DNA of 26,236 nt from a virus, in the IMG/VR virus record IMGVR_UViG_3300028025_000637, positions 1-26,236 of that record; one strand, written 5' to 3'. Shown piece after piece: positions 1 to 8,500 of this stretch. The position numbers were made by a program, and so were the translations under genes. Under the pieces are notes generated by a model. It saw only the letters and a list, made by a program, of their open reading frames with translations, did no database searches and was not told the DNA's origin. The stretch's first letter is position 1. Each line of letters begins with the position of its first letter.

Positions 1-251
1 TTTCCCTTTTAATATATCCAAACGTTATAATTAAGTTACTGACGAGTAAGTTACCGATAGGTAACATAGATTAGGAAAGGCTTTACCCTTCAGGGAATTA
101 TAAGGCTCAGGATATTTTGACCTAGGGTGCTTTAATTCTGCTCAGGTAAGATATATATGTCTCACCCTATAATTTTCTGTTATAAGTTACCCCCTAATAT
201 ATACTCTGAACAGCACTTTTGCCCCAAAGGGCAACTATTATAAAAATATAT

Positions 252-275
252 CCCAAACCGATGTTCGGTTTTGGG
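252..275 (-). terminator. Terminator-like stem-loop, T-rich tail only on the minus strand
   Basis: The halves CCCAAACCGA and TCGGTTTTGGG pair with one bulged base around a TGT loop. Read on the minus strand, the stem is followed by ATATATTTTTATAA, which fits an intrinsic terminator for leftward transcription. On the plus strand no T-run follows, so rightward transcription into terminase should not stop here. No leftward gene is visible in the window, so the functional direction is uncertain. Confidence 0.4.
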
Positions 276-354
276 TACTTGAACGGGTTATCTTATATAG
301 CAAGAACTAATAAGTTCTAGCGAACTTCGCTTCGCTAGGGCTTCGCTCGTTCGA

Positions 355-360
355 TATAAT
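355..360 (+). promoter_or_regulatory. Possible -10 box upstream of terminase
   Basis: An exact TATAAT lies about 110 bases before the terminase start, inside the 350-374 hairpin. The -35 position holds TTCGCT-like sequence rather than TTGACA, so this is a -10-only match in AT-rich DNA. It is the best-placed candidate for the promoter of the structural operon, but the support is weak. Confidence 0.25.
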
Positions 361-471
361 ATATAAATATCGAACCTACTTCGTAGGGAATGCGCCAGAG
401 TTATGCCGTTAATCGGAGGGCGTTTTTAGTGTTATATTTACCCTCTCCAGAGGGCGACTGGATGGGATGTT

Positions 472-2340
472 ATGGGACGCAAAGCAGGTAAGCAGGACAT
501 TACCAAGGTAGAGGCCCAGGAACGGGTACTCCTCCAACTTGAGCAGGGTTTGACCATTACTGCGGCTATGGCCACCGTCAACCGCAACGACACGACTTTT
601 AGACAATGGGTGATGCAGTCACCTGAGTTCAAGGAACGCTCCGAGAAAGCCCGACTTGTGGGCAAAGGGGTTAAGGCAGACCTTAAGGACATTAAGGAAA
701 TACCCTTCCCCGACTTCTGTGAGCAGTTCCTAGACTCACCCCTCTTTGACCATCACCTTGACTGGTATGACATCATCGAAGGCAGAACACCTAGATGGAT
801 TCACCCAGCGATGACCTACGAGCCAGGTGCCCTTAATCGTATTCTGATTAACGTACCACCTGAGCACGCCAAGTCTACGGTCATCACGACCAACTACGTC
901 GTCCACAAGATTGTTACCAACCCGAACGCTAGAGTCATCATCGTCTCTAAAACTCAGGGTATGGCTCGTAAGTTTCTGGGAGCCATCAAGACTAGACTCT
1001 CACACCCAGCCTACACCAAGTTACAGGTGGCCTTTGGCCCCAACGGTGGCTACAAGGCAGATGCAACACAATGGTCTGCCGATATGATTTACCTAGGTAC
1101 TGGTAGAGACTCAGGCGAAAAGGACCCAACGGTCCAAGCCCTAGGATTTGGTTCCCAGATTTACGGTGCTCGTGCTGACCTGATTATCCTAGATGACGTC
1201 GTGATGGGTTCCAACGCTCACGAGTGGGAAAAGCAACTTGAGTGGATTCAGAAGGAAGTTATCACCCGTCTTGGTCGTCACGGTAAACTTGTTATCGTAG
1301 GCACCCGAATCTCGGCTGTAGACCTCTACAAGATGATTCGTGACCCAGGCCAGTGGTCAGGTGGCAAATCACCCTTCACTTACTTCTCACAGCCTGCTGT
1401 CCTTGAGTTTGACGAGAAACCAGAGAACTGGAAAACACTCTGGCCTAAGTCTAATATGCAAGAAAACGAAATTGATGGGGCGGACGAAAATGGACTTTTT
1501 CCCAAGTGGGACGGACCTTCTCTCTTTACGCGACGCTCTGAGGTCGCACCGTCAGTTTGGGCTATGGTCTACCAGCAAGAGGATGTCCAAGAAGATTCCA
1601 TCTTCTCACCAACCTGCGTCGCAGGAAGTGTCAACGGAATGCGAAAGCGTGGCCCACTCAAGCCAGGGGTTCCTGGCCACCCTAAGCACGCTGAGTCAAC
1701 ATACACGGTAATCGGACTTGACCCTGCTATGGCAGGTGCTACAGGTGCGGTGGTAGTTACTTACAACCGAACCGATGGAATGATTTACGTTCTTGATTGT
1801 GTCAATATGACAGAACCTACCCCAGCCAAGATTCAAGACTTAATCGAAGACTGGGTGGATAAGTACCGTCCACAGGAACTACGTATTGAAATCAACGCTC
1901 ACCAGAAGGCTTACGCCCTGGATGAGAACTTAAGAAACTTTTTAGCCCAGTATGGGTGCCAGTTAAACTCACACTTCACTGGTAAGAACAAGTGGGACAC
2001 ATCTTTTGGTGTGGCATCTATGGCAAGCCTATTTGGTAACACCAGGGATGGACGCTTTCAGGATAACAACTTGATTGAACTACCAAGCAACGAAGGCTCT
2101 GAAGGCTTAAAGACCTTGGTACAGCAGTTGATTACCTGGAAACCAGATACAAGAAACCCCACAGATACTGTGATGGCTCTATGGTTTGCGGTAATCCGCG
2201 TCAGAGAGTTAATGCAACAGAGCACCAGAATCGGTCAGTATCAAACAAACCGATGGGCTACACGGGCACAGATGGCCAATCGTGGCTCAATCAATTTAGA
2301 TGAAACGTTTGCCTCACAATGGGCAGACCAATACGGATAG
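472..2340 (+). CDS. terL: Terminase large subunit with N-terminal HTH-like segment
   Basis: This is the DNA-packaging motor ATPase and nuclease that docks on the portal and pumps DNA into the prohead. Seen in the 622 residues: a Walker A-like PPEHAKST at about 129-136, Walker B DLIILDD at about 236-242, a coupling-type GTR at 277-279, and an RNase H-fold nuclease domain with acidic residues near D417 (VIGLDPAM), E473 (RIEINAH) and D565 (PTDTVMALW). Residues 15-65 read as a helix-turn-helix-like segment (LEQGLTITAAMATVNRNDTT), the kind normally found in a small terminase subunit. No separate small subunit gene is visible. The ATG at 472 is preceded by a weak GGATGGG and no better start is evident. 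The length is in the usual upper range for the family. Packaging motor role is confident; the meaning of the N-terminal segment is inference. Confidence 0.93.
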   Translation: MGRKAGKQDITKVEAQERVLLQLEQGLTITAAMATVNRNDTTFRQWVMQSPEFKERSEKARLVGKGVKADLKDIKEIPFPDFCEQFLDSPLFDHHLDWYDIIEGRTPRWIHPAMTYEPGALNRILINVPPEHAKSTVITTNYVVHKIVTNPNARVIIVSKTQGMARKFLGAIKTRLSHPAYTKLQVAFGPNGGYKADATQWSADMIYLGTGRDSGEKDPTVQALGFGSQIYGARADLIILDDVVMGSNAHEWEKQLEWIQKEVITRLGRHGKLVIVGTRISAVDLYKMIRDPGQWSGGKSPFTYFSQPAVLEFDEKPENWKTLWPKSNMQENEIDGADENGLFPKWDGPSLFTRRSEVAPSVWAMVYQQEDVQEDSIFSPTCVAGSVNGMRKRGPLKPGVPGHPKHAESTYTVIGLDPAMAGATGAVVVTYNRTDGMIYVLDCVNMTEPTPAKIQDLIEDWVDKYRPQELRIEINAHQKAYALDENLRNFLAQYGCQLNSHFTGKNKWDTSFGVASMASLFGNTRDGRFQDNNLIELPSNEGSEGLKTLVQQLITWKPDTRNPTDTVMALWFAVIRVRELMQQSTRIGQYQTNRWATRAQMANRGSINLDETFASQWADQYG

Positions 2341-2349
2341 GAAACTAAA

Positions 2350-2667
2350 ATGGCCGCAAGTCGTAACCGTGATGGTAAGAAAGTAACTACTGTTAAGAAG
2401 TCAACGGCAAAACGCACTGCAAAAGAACGTGGATTTGCAAAAGACAAAGCATCTCGTAAAGAAATGAAACAGCAAGATATTTTTTATAATAAGGCTGGCA
2501 AGGCCGACCTTAAAGAAGGTTACAGAAGTGGTGCTGCAATAGCAAATACACCTAAGTCACAAAGCCCATCCAAGACTAAAGTTCCAGTAAAGCCACGTGG
2601 CGGTATGCGTCCTGGCGGTATGGGCTTCGGCGGAGGTTCTGGTCTTCGCGGTAGCGTAAACAAATAA
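2350..2667 (+). CDS. Small basic protein with glycine-rich RGG tail
   Basis: A 105-residue protein of unknown family, wedged between terminase and portal. The first 60 residues are rich in Lys and Arg, including repeated TAKR/SRKEMK-like stretches. Residues 83-99 form an RGG-type tail (PRGGMRPGGMGFGGG), and it ends GLRGSVNK. No hydrophobic core is obvious, so it is probably largely unfolded alone and may bind nucleic acid. The RGGMRP motif recurs at the start of the protein at 5055, and a related GGGMRGG lies near the end of the one at 15869. An AGGAAAC site precedes the ATG. It may be a small head-associated or DNA-binding protein; the function is not established. Confidence 0.75.
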   Translation: MAASRNRDGKKVTTVKKSTAKRTAKERGFAKDKASRKEMKQQDIFYNKAGKADLKEGYRSGAAIANTPKSQSPSKTKVPVKPRGGMRPGGMGFGGGSGLRGSVNK

Positions 2668-2693
2668 TTTTTTAATCAAACGTTAGGATAACA

Positions 2694-4487
2694 ATGGCAC
2701 TATCAATGGAACAGGTTGCAGCGCGAGTCCTGTCTATGCGCTATCGCAACAATGAGCGTGATGCTCGCAACCTTGACGTGCTTGCTGTCCGCAAAGGCAA
2801 AATCGCTGAGGTCTACCCAGACTTCTTCCCCGACGGCGTAGATGCAAATGTAGTAGCAAACTTTATTGACATTGTGGCACGTGACCTCTCTGAGGTTATG
2901 GCACCACTACCAGCGGTAAATTGTTCTGCTGCAAACCAAGTATCAGATAAGGCACGTCAGTTCGCTGATAAGCGCACACGTATCGCATCTAACTACTTCA
3001 ACCACTCAGACCTATCGGTACATATGTACTCAGGTGCTGACTGGTATCTCACCTACGGTTTCGTCCCTTTCATTATTGAATTAGACGAAGAAGCAAAAAT
3101 GCCACGTATCCGCGTAGAAAATCCAATTGGGGCTTACCCAGAGTTTGACCGCTACGGACGTTGCGTTGCATTTGCAAAGCGATATGTAATGACCCTAGGC
3201 GAATTGGTCTCACAATTTCCTGAGTATGAAAGAGAACTTCTTGGCGGCTACGGCTACAAGCAGGACCTCAACGCTCAGATTGAGATGATTCGCTATTACG
3301 ACAAAGACCAGTCAATTATCTACATCCCGTCAAAGGGCGACTTAGTTCTATCTTATGCTAAGAATCCACTAGGCAAGATGATGATTGTTGTTGCACGTAA
3401 GCCATCTATTGACGGTGAACTTCGTGGACAATTTGATGATGTCCTTGGCATCCAGTTACTACGTAACCGCTTCGCACTCCTTGCTATGGAAGCAGCAGAG
3501 AAATCTGTCCAGTCTCCAATCGTACTTCCTAACGATGTTCAGGAACTACAACTTGGTGGAGACGCTGTTATCCGTACAGCAAACCCAGCAGGTGTACGCC
3601 GTGTGGAACTTAACATTCCAGCAGGAGCGTTCACCGAGCAAGAAGTACTCAATCAAGAATTGCGTGTTGGTTCACGCTATCCAGAGTCGCGTACTGGAAA
3701 CATTGATGCCTCTATCGTCACGGGACAAGGCGTACAGGCACTTATGGGTGCATTCGACACCCAAGTTAAGTCTGCTCAAGCAATCTTTGCTGCAGCCCTA
3801 CGCGATGTTATTAGCCTCTGCTTTGAGGCAGATGAAGTAATCTATCCAGAAGAAAAGACCATTCGTGGTGTTGACTCTGGTTCACCTTACGAAATCACAT
3901 ACCGACCAGGCAAGGACATTAAGGGTGACTACTCTGCAGATGTTCGCTACGGAATGCTCGCTGGTCTTAACCCTGCACAGGGTCTTATCTTTATGCTACA
4001 AGCACTAGGTGGCGGTCTTATCTCTAAGGATATGGCTATGCGTGAACTACCATTCACAGTTAACGTCACACAAGAACTTGAGAAGATTGAAATTGAGCAG
4101 ATGCGTTCTTCGCTTCTTGGTTCACTTACAGCCTTCTCGCAGGCTATTCCACAGATGGCAACTCAGGGACAAGATGCTTCAGAGGTAGTACGTAAAATTG
4201 CTGCGGTTATCAAGGCTCGTCAAAAGGGTATCTCATTAGAAGATGCTATTGAGGCCACATTCGCTCCGCAGCAACAAGTTCCTCCTGCTGGGGCACCACA
4301 AATGGTTGAGCAAACGTCCCCTGCTCCCGAAGGCGTTCCAGCAGGAGGCGCTCCTACAGAGGCGCCAGTCGAAGGTGCACCTATGGAGATGCCTCAAGAG
4401 CAAGCCCCTGCTTTGCAAAGTCTGCTTTCTAGCCTGTCAGGGCAAGGTCAAGCAACAGCAAGTGTTCGCACTATGCGCCGTCAGTAA
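2694..4487 (+). CDS. Portal protein
   Basis: A 597-residue protein read as the dodecameric ring at the capsid vertex through which DNA enters and leaves. Support comes from its place after terminase, its length, the mixed alpha/beta wing region (residues about 110-170, containing ADWYLTYGFVPFIIE and ENPIGAYPEFDRYGR), and the later helical stem/crown region. That region contains a long helix with TGQGVQALMGAFDTQVKSA, as in other phage portals. The last 80 residues are low-complexity and rich in Pro, Ala, Gly and Gln (APQQQVPPAGAPQ and similar), suggesting a flexible tail inside or around the head. AGGATAAC precedes the ATG. The gene is followed at 14 bases by the Ntn hydrolase gene, the slot usually held by a head maturation protease. 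Confidence 0.87.
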   Translation: MALSMEQVAARVLSMRYRNNERDARNLDVLAVRKGKIAEVYPDFFPDGVDANVVANFIDIVARDLSEVMAPLPAVNCSAANQVSDKARQFADKRTRIASNYFNHSDLSVHMYSGADWYLTYGFVPFIIELDEEAKMPRIRVENPIGAYPEFDRYGRCVAFAKRYVMTLGELVSQFPEYERELLGGYGYKQDLNAQIEMIRYYDKDQSIIYIPSKGDLVLSYAKNPLGKMMIVVARKPSIDGELRGQFDDVLGIQLLRNRFALLAMEAAEKSVQSPIVLPNDVQELQLGGDAVIRTANPAGVRRVELNIPAGAFTEQEVLNQELRVGSRYPESRTGNIDASIVTGQGVQALMGAFDTQVKSAQAIFAAALRDVISLCFEADEVIYPEEKTIRGVDSGSPYEITYRPGKDIKGDYSADVRYGMLAGLNPAQGLIFMLQALGGGLISKDMAMRELPFTVNVTQELEKIEIEQMRSSLLGSLTAFSQAIPQMATQGQDASEVVRKIAAVIKARQKGISLEDAIEATFAPQQQVPPAGAPQMVEQTSPAPEGVPAGGAPTEAPVEGAPMEMPQEQAPALQSLLSSLSGQGQATASVRTMRRQ

Positions 4488-4501
4488 AAGGGCTGGGGAC
4501 A

Positions 4502-5044
4502 ATGACAACGATTATAGGATTACAGTACGAGAATGATTGCGTGCTAGTTGCAGATAGCCAGACTACAGATGACAGTGGAAAAATTTTTACACATCCAGAT
4601 GTCAAAAAGATTTCCGAACGAGGACAATTTTTAATTGCTGGCTCAGGCGAGGTTTTACCTTGCGATGTAGCACAACATATTTGGGAACCTCCAGTTCCTA
4701 CTAAGCAAGACAAGGAAGACCTTTACCACTTTATGATTGTAAAGGTAATGCCTTCTCTCCGTAAGTGTTTATCATCAAATGGTTTCAACTTTGATGAACC
4801 TAAGACAGAACAACGCTTTCAGTTTCTGATTGCAGTATGCGGAGAAATTTTTGACATTGATGATGACCTATCGGTCACCAGAAGTGCAGATGGAGTTTAT
4901 GCAACAGGTTCTGGTGCAGCGTATGCAATAGGAGCACTACACGCTGGAGCCGATGCCTATGAAGCAATGGAGATAGCAGCGAAGGTTTCAGCCTTTACTG
5001 CTCCACCTTACATATCGAAAGTACAATTCAAGCACACTAAGTAG
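4502..5044 (+). CDS. Proteasome beta/HslV-like Ntn hydrolase, putative head maturation protease
   Basis: The 180-residue protein begins M-TTIIGLQYEN, so removal of Met would expose a threonine nucleophile, as in proteasome beta subunits and HslV. Numbering that Thr as 1: Asp17 is at the canonical position (LVADSQTT), the lysine corresponding to Lys33 is Lys35 in VKKI after a two-residue longer loop, and Ser136 in ATGSGAAYA matches the conserved GSG. AGSGE at 46-49 matches the usual AG-G segment. There is no propeptide, as in HslV, and the length is close to HslV. The C-terminal part lacks the usual Asp-x-x-SGG element and has SAFTAPPYISK instead. The gene follows the portal, and no conventional prohead protease (ClpP-like S14, U35 or S78) is seen elsewhere in the window. 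Fold assignment is strong; the capsid-maturation role is inference from position. Confidence 0.85.
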   Translation: MTTIIGLQYENDCVLVADSQTTDDSGKIFTHPDVKKISERGQFLIAGSGEVLPCDVAQHIWEPPVPTKQDKEDLYHFMIVKVMPSLRKCLSSNGFNFDEPKTEQRFQFLIAVCGEIFDIDDDLSVTRSADGVYATGSGAAYAIGALHAGADAYEAMEIAAKVSAFTAPPYISKVQFKHTK

Positions 5045-5054
5045 GGAGAAATAA

Positions 5055-5504
5055 ATGGCAGAAAACAGAGGCGGAATGCGCCCTACCGCACCGCAGAACA
5101 ATCCTGCTAACATCTCAGCAACTGGTGGCAACGGACAATCTGGTACACAACCAGCACGTTACATTTCAGGTATGCCTTATGGCCAAGGACAAGAGTTAAT
5201 GCAACAGCAGCAAGCAGAAAAGATGGCTGGTCCTAATGCACCGTCCGCCTCTTCTGCTCCATCACTTGCAGCACTTACACAAGGTCCAGCAATTACACCA
5301 TTAAACGCACCAACTGAATTTCCAGATAGACCAATCGGTCAAAATGGTGTTGTTGATACAGCGACATTGAATTTACCTCCAGCAATTCCTGGACAACTTG
5401 ATGATGCAGTCCAGGCTCTACAGGCTTTGTACTTGCAGAACCCACGTAACGAAGATGTACGTCGCATACTTGAAACTGTGGAGCGTGAAGGTAGGCTTGG
5501 ATGA
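5055..5504 (+). CDS. Q/P/A-rich small protein with RGGMRP N-terminus
   Basis: A 149-residue protein of unrecognised family. It opens MAENRGGMRPTAPQ, sharing RGGMRP with the basic protein at 2350. Residues about 10-95 are low-complexity (Asn, Gln, Gly, Pro, Ala), with no clear secondary structure. The last 40 residues look helical and charged (GQLDDAVQALQALYLQNPRNEDVRRILETV). GGGAG precedes the ATG. The end overlaps the next gene by four bases (ATGA), so the two are probably translationally coupled, which suggests it is a partner or chaperone of the giant protein. The function is unknown. Confidence 0.8.
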   Translation: MAENRGGMRPTAPQNNPANISATGGNGQSGTQPARYISGMPYGQGQELMQQQQAEKMAGPNAPSASSAPSLAALTQGPAITPLNAPTEFPDRPIGQNGVVDTATLNLPPAIPGQLDDAVQALQALYLQNPRNEDVRRILETVEREGRLG

Positions 5505-8500
5505 GTCAACTACCTGGAGTATCTAAAGACAAGAACGGAAATTGGATTCTTACTGGTGTTGAAGAACGTAATACGAGTCAGATGCAGGCTGACTATGAAG
5601 ACCTAGTAAAGTCTACTGCCCAGATTCCAACACAACAGGGTATCAGTGCACTTAGTCTTTTGAAGACAAATCCACAACTTTCTGCTGGTATGGTCACCGC
5701 ACTTGCTAAAAACAATGCTATGCCACAAAGCAAACTGCTTACCACCCTTGCACAGATTGACGCTCAAACAAAAGCACAGCGAGAACTTGATGCACAGAAA
5801 GAAGCACAACGTGTTTCTACTGAAAAGTTTCAAAAGACTCTTCGTGGAAAAATTTGGACTGGTCTAAAGGGCACTGTCCGCACAGGATTTCTTTATCCTC
5901 AAGCAACATTTGAGGGTCTAGGTGGACTTGTTCGTAACCTTTGGTCTAGTGTTGCAATGGTTGGCCCAGAGATTGAAGCCATCAAAGATGGCAAGGTTGA
6001 CTGGTTAACTAGCCAACCAAAAGACCCAAATCAAACTCGTGAGAGTCTAGGATTAGCCGACCCAAATATAGTCGATGCTATCAACCCTATGACCCAGATT
6101 CGCCAGACAACAATCTATCAGGCGCTTAAGCAATATGTTGATGAAGGACGCATTGACCTAGGTTCTGGTTTCTTTGCAACTGAAGAGTATGGTGCAGGTT
6201 TTCTTGCTCGTGAAGAGCAGAAGAAGATTGCTAAAACTACATTTATTGTTGACGGACAAAAATACGAACGTCCAGTTTCTATCTTCGACCCAGTTACCTA
6301 CATCTATACAGGTGGAGATATTCAGTCAGAAAAGGCTCGTTTAATCACTACACTTGGTGACTTGGTTATTGCTTTCAAGACAGACCCATTTATTGTAATG
6401 TCAAAATCTAAGAAAGCCAGGGATGCTGCTGCGCTAGCATTGCAAACATCTAAAGGTACAGAATCAGCGAAGGCTCTTAAGCAACTTACATACTTAGATT
6501 CTGTCTTAGAAGAAAATGTTGCAGCAATTCGTGCAGCAGTTGACGATGTTAAGTTTGCTCCTAATGCTACTAAGGCAGAAAAGCAGGCAGTAGTACAAAG
6601 ACTTCTTGACGAACAACTTAAGGTTGCAGACGAAGCAGATAATCTTGTTTACAGCGAAACTGCTATCGCTGACTTTCTTAATAGCCCTAAGGGTATCGCT
6701 ATATTTGACACACTTGCTGATATGGATTTCAAGCAAATCTACAGCATTGGTAAGGGCTTAGGCCGTCGTGGTGGATTTACCGTAGCACAATCTAAATCAC
6801 TTGCTGCAGCAACTACCAGAGAAGAAGCAATGGCTGCTCTTGCGCCATACATTGCAGAAGGCTCAGTTGTTGCAAATGTACTTGAAGAAGGAACAAAGGT
6901 TGGTCGCGTTGTAAGAAGCGCCACATCTGCCGTTGGTTCTAGGATTGCTCCAGTTATGAGCAAAATTGCTCCTGGTAAAACCCTTGCCCTAAAGACTGCC
7001 ATCACTGGTCGTGCTGCGTCAGCCTATGCAAAGATGCCTTGGATGGGCAAGATGTATCAAGAGATTAACCGTTCCCTTGGAACAGTAATCGGAAATGGTA
7101 AACTTGTTCATTCATCTGATACCGATGCTTTAGTTGAGACAGTAATTAACTATGCTCGTGCTGCAAAGGTTGCACCTGCAGTAATTGATGACTTGGTTAA
7201 ATCAATCGTCTATGCAGACGACGCCTCTAATGCTGGCTATACCGCCACCGCTAAACTCTTTGATGAAATTTTACGTGCAAACATTGACAAAGCACGTGTA
7301 GACGAGAAAACTCTTAGAGAACTTACTCGCGTATTTGAGAATGGCCGTACCGAAATGGGTAACTACTGGGCCAATCAGCACGTGCGTGGCGCTAAACTTG
7401 ACTATGTTTTAATGGGTGGCAAGAAAGTAACCATTTCTGGTCCACACGTAGACTCAGAATTGCTTAATTCAGCAGTTTACTTTCCGCCAATTAAGGATAT
7501 TCTCAACGAAATTTCATTAGCCAATAGATTGCTCAAGGCTGGTGTTGTTAAGAATAGCCTAGATTTTATAAGCAACAATGTTTGGAAGAGAATTGTACTT
7601 GTCCGACCAGCATATGTTGTACGTAACATTGCTGAAGAGCAGATTCGTGTTTTGGCTAGCGGTCATATCTCATTCTTTAACAATCCACTGGCAGCAGTAG
7701 GTATGTGGTTAGGCCGAGAGACTTCATCTAACCCAGTTCGTCGCCTTCTCGCAGCCTTTGACCCCTACAAGCACACGATTACTGATGAGTCATTCAAACT
7801 TGGTAATGCTGCAGATGAATTTGCTATGGAAATCGCAGCACACGATACTCAGTATCAGTATCTTAAGATGCTTCAGGAACGAAATGTCTCAGCATTTGAC
7901 TCTGACCTAGCCAGAGTTCAGGCAACCCAGGGATATGACCTTCGTGAATTTGGACACCCACGTTGGTGGGAAGGTCTTGCTAATGAAATTCGCATTCTTC
8001 GTGAATCTACCGCAGCACGTGCGGTTGCATTTACAAAACCTGGTGATGAAGCCAAGGCTATTGATTTCTTACTCCGTGGCAAAGGTAAAGCAGAGTGGGA
8101 TAACTTTGTAAATGCCCAGCCATTACAGAACAGAGAGTTCTGGCGCAGCGAAGAGGGCCTTCGTACCTATCTTTATACTGGAAAAAATGTAGATGGTGAA
8201 GATGTAAGTCTTGCACTACGTATATTCCAAGTGGCAGGACGTGAAGGATTCTCTTCTGCAGCCATTCGTCAACTTATTGCTACTGGAAGATATGAAGGCG
8301 CTGGAGTTAGCATAGTAGTTCCAAGTTCTTTTGATACTGCAGCAAACTCTATTAAGAATGCTGAAGAAGTTGGCAAGGCTGGAAAGTCAATCAAGGATTC
8401 TAACCAGATATTTGCACAGCAACTTCGTGAAGCCTTTGATGGACAGGGCAATTGGGACAACATCCTTTATAAGATACCTAAGAAGACCACAATCCTTAAG

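Larger units (their letters stand above)
1..471. other. Gene-free leader with clustered short hairpins upstream of terminase
   Basis: No convincing gene is seen in this AT-rich stretch. It is dense in perfect inverted repeats: 50-55/60-65 (GTTACC, loop GATA), 219-224/229-234 (TTGCCC, loop CAAA), 303-308/313-318 (AGAACT), 318-324/331-337 (TAGCGAA), 350-357/367-374 (TTCGATAT), 375-379/383-387 (CCTAC, loop TTC) and 441-445/450-454 (CCCTC, loop TCCA). A longer-range pair joins 124-129 and 163-168 (AGGGTG/CACCCT). TAAGTTAC is repeated at 32-39, 47-54 and 183-190, and TTCGCT occurs three times within 326-347. TATAAT matches lie at 26-31, 168-173 and 355-360 without a recognisable -35 partner. Lying directly before the terminase gene, it may be a control region, a packaging-recognition region or both; neither role is proven. 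Confidence 0.6.

Noticed and set aside
26-173. TATAAT matches at 26-31 and 168-173 as promoters
   Set aside because: No -35-like hexamer lies at suitable spacing, and such matches are expected by chance in AT-rich sequence.
3385-3840. Second-frame plus-strand open frame inside the portal gene
   Set aside because: The portal frame is clearly coding through this region; the alternative product has no recognisable features or start signal.
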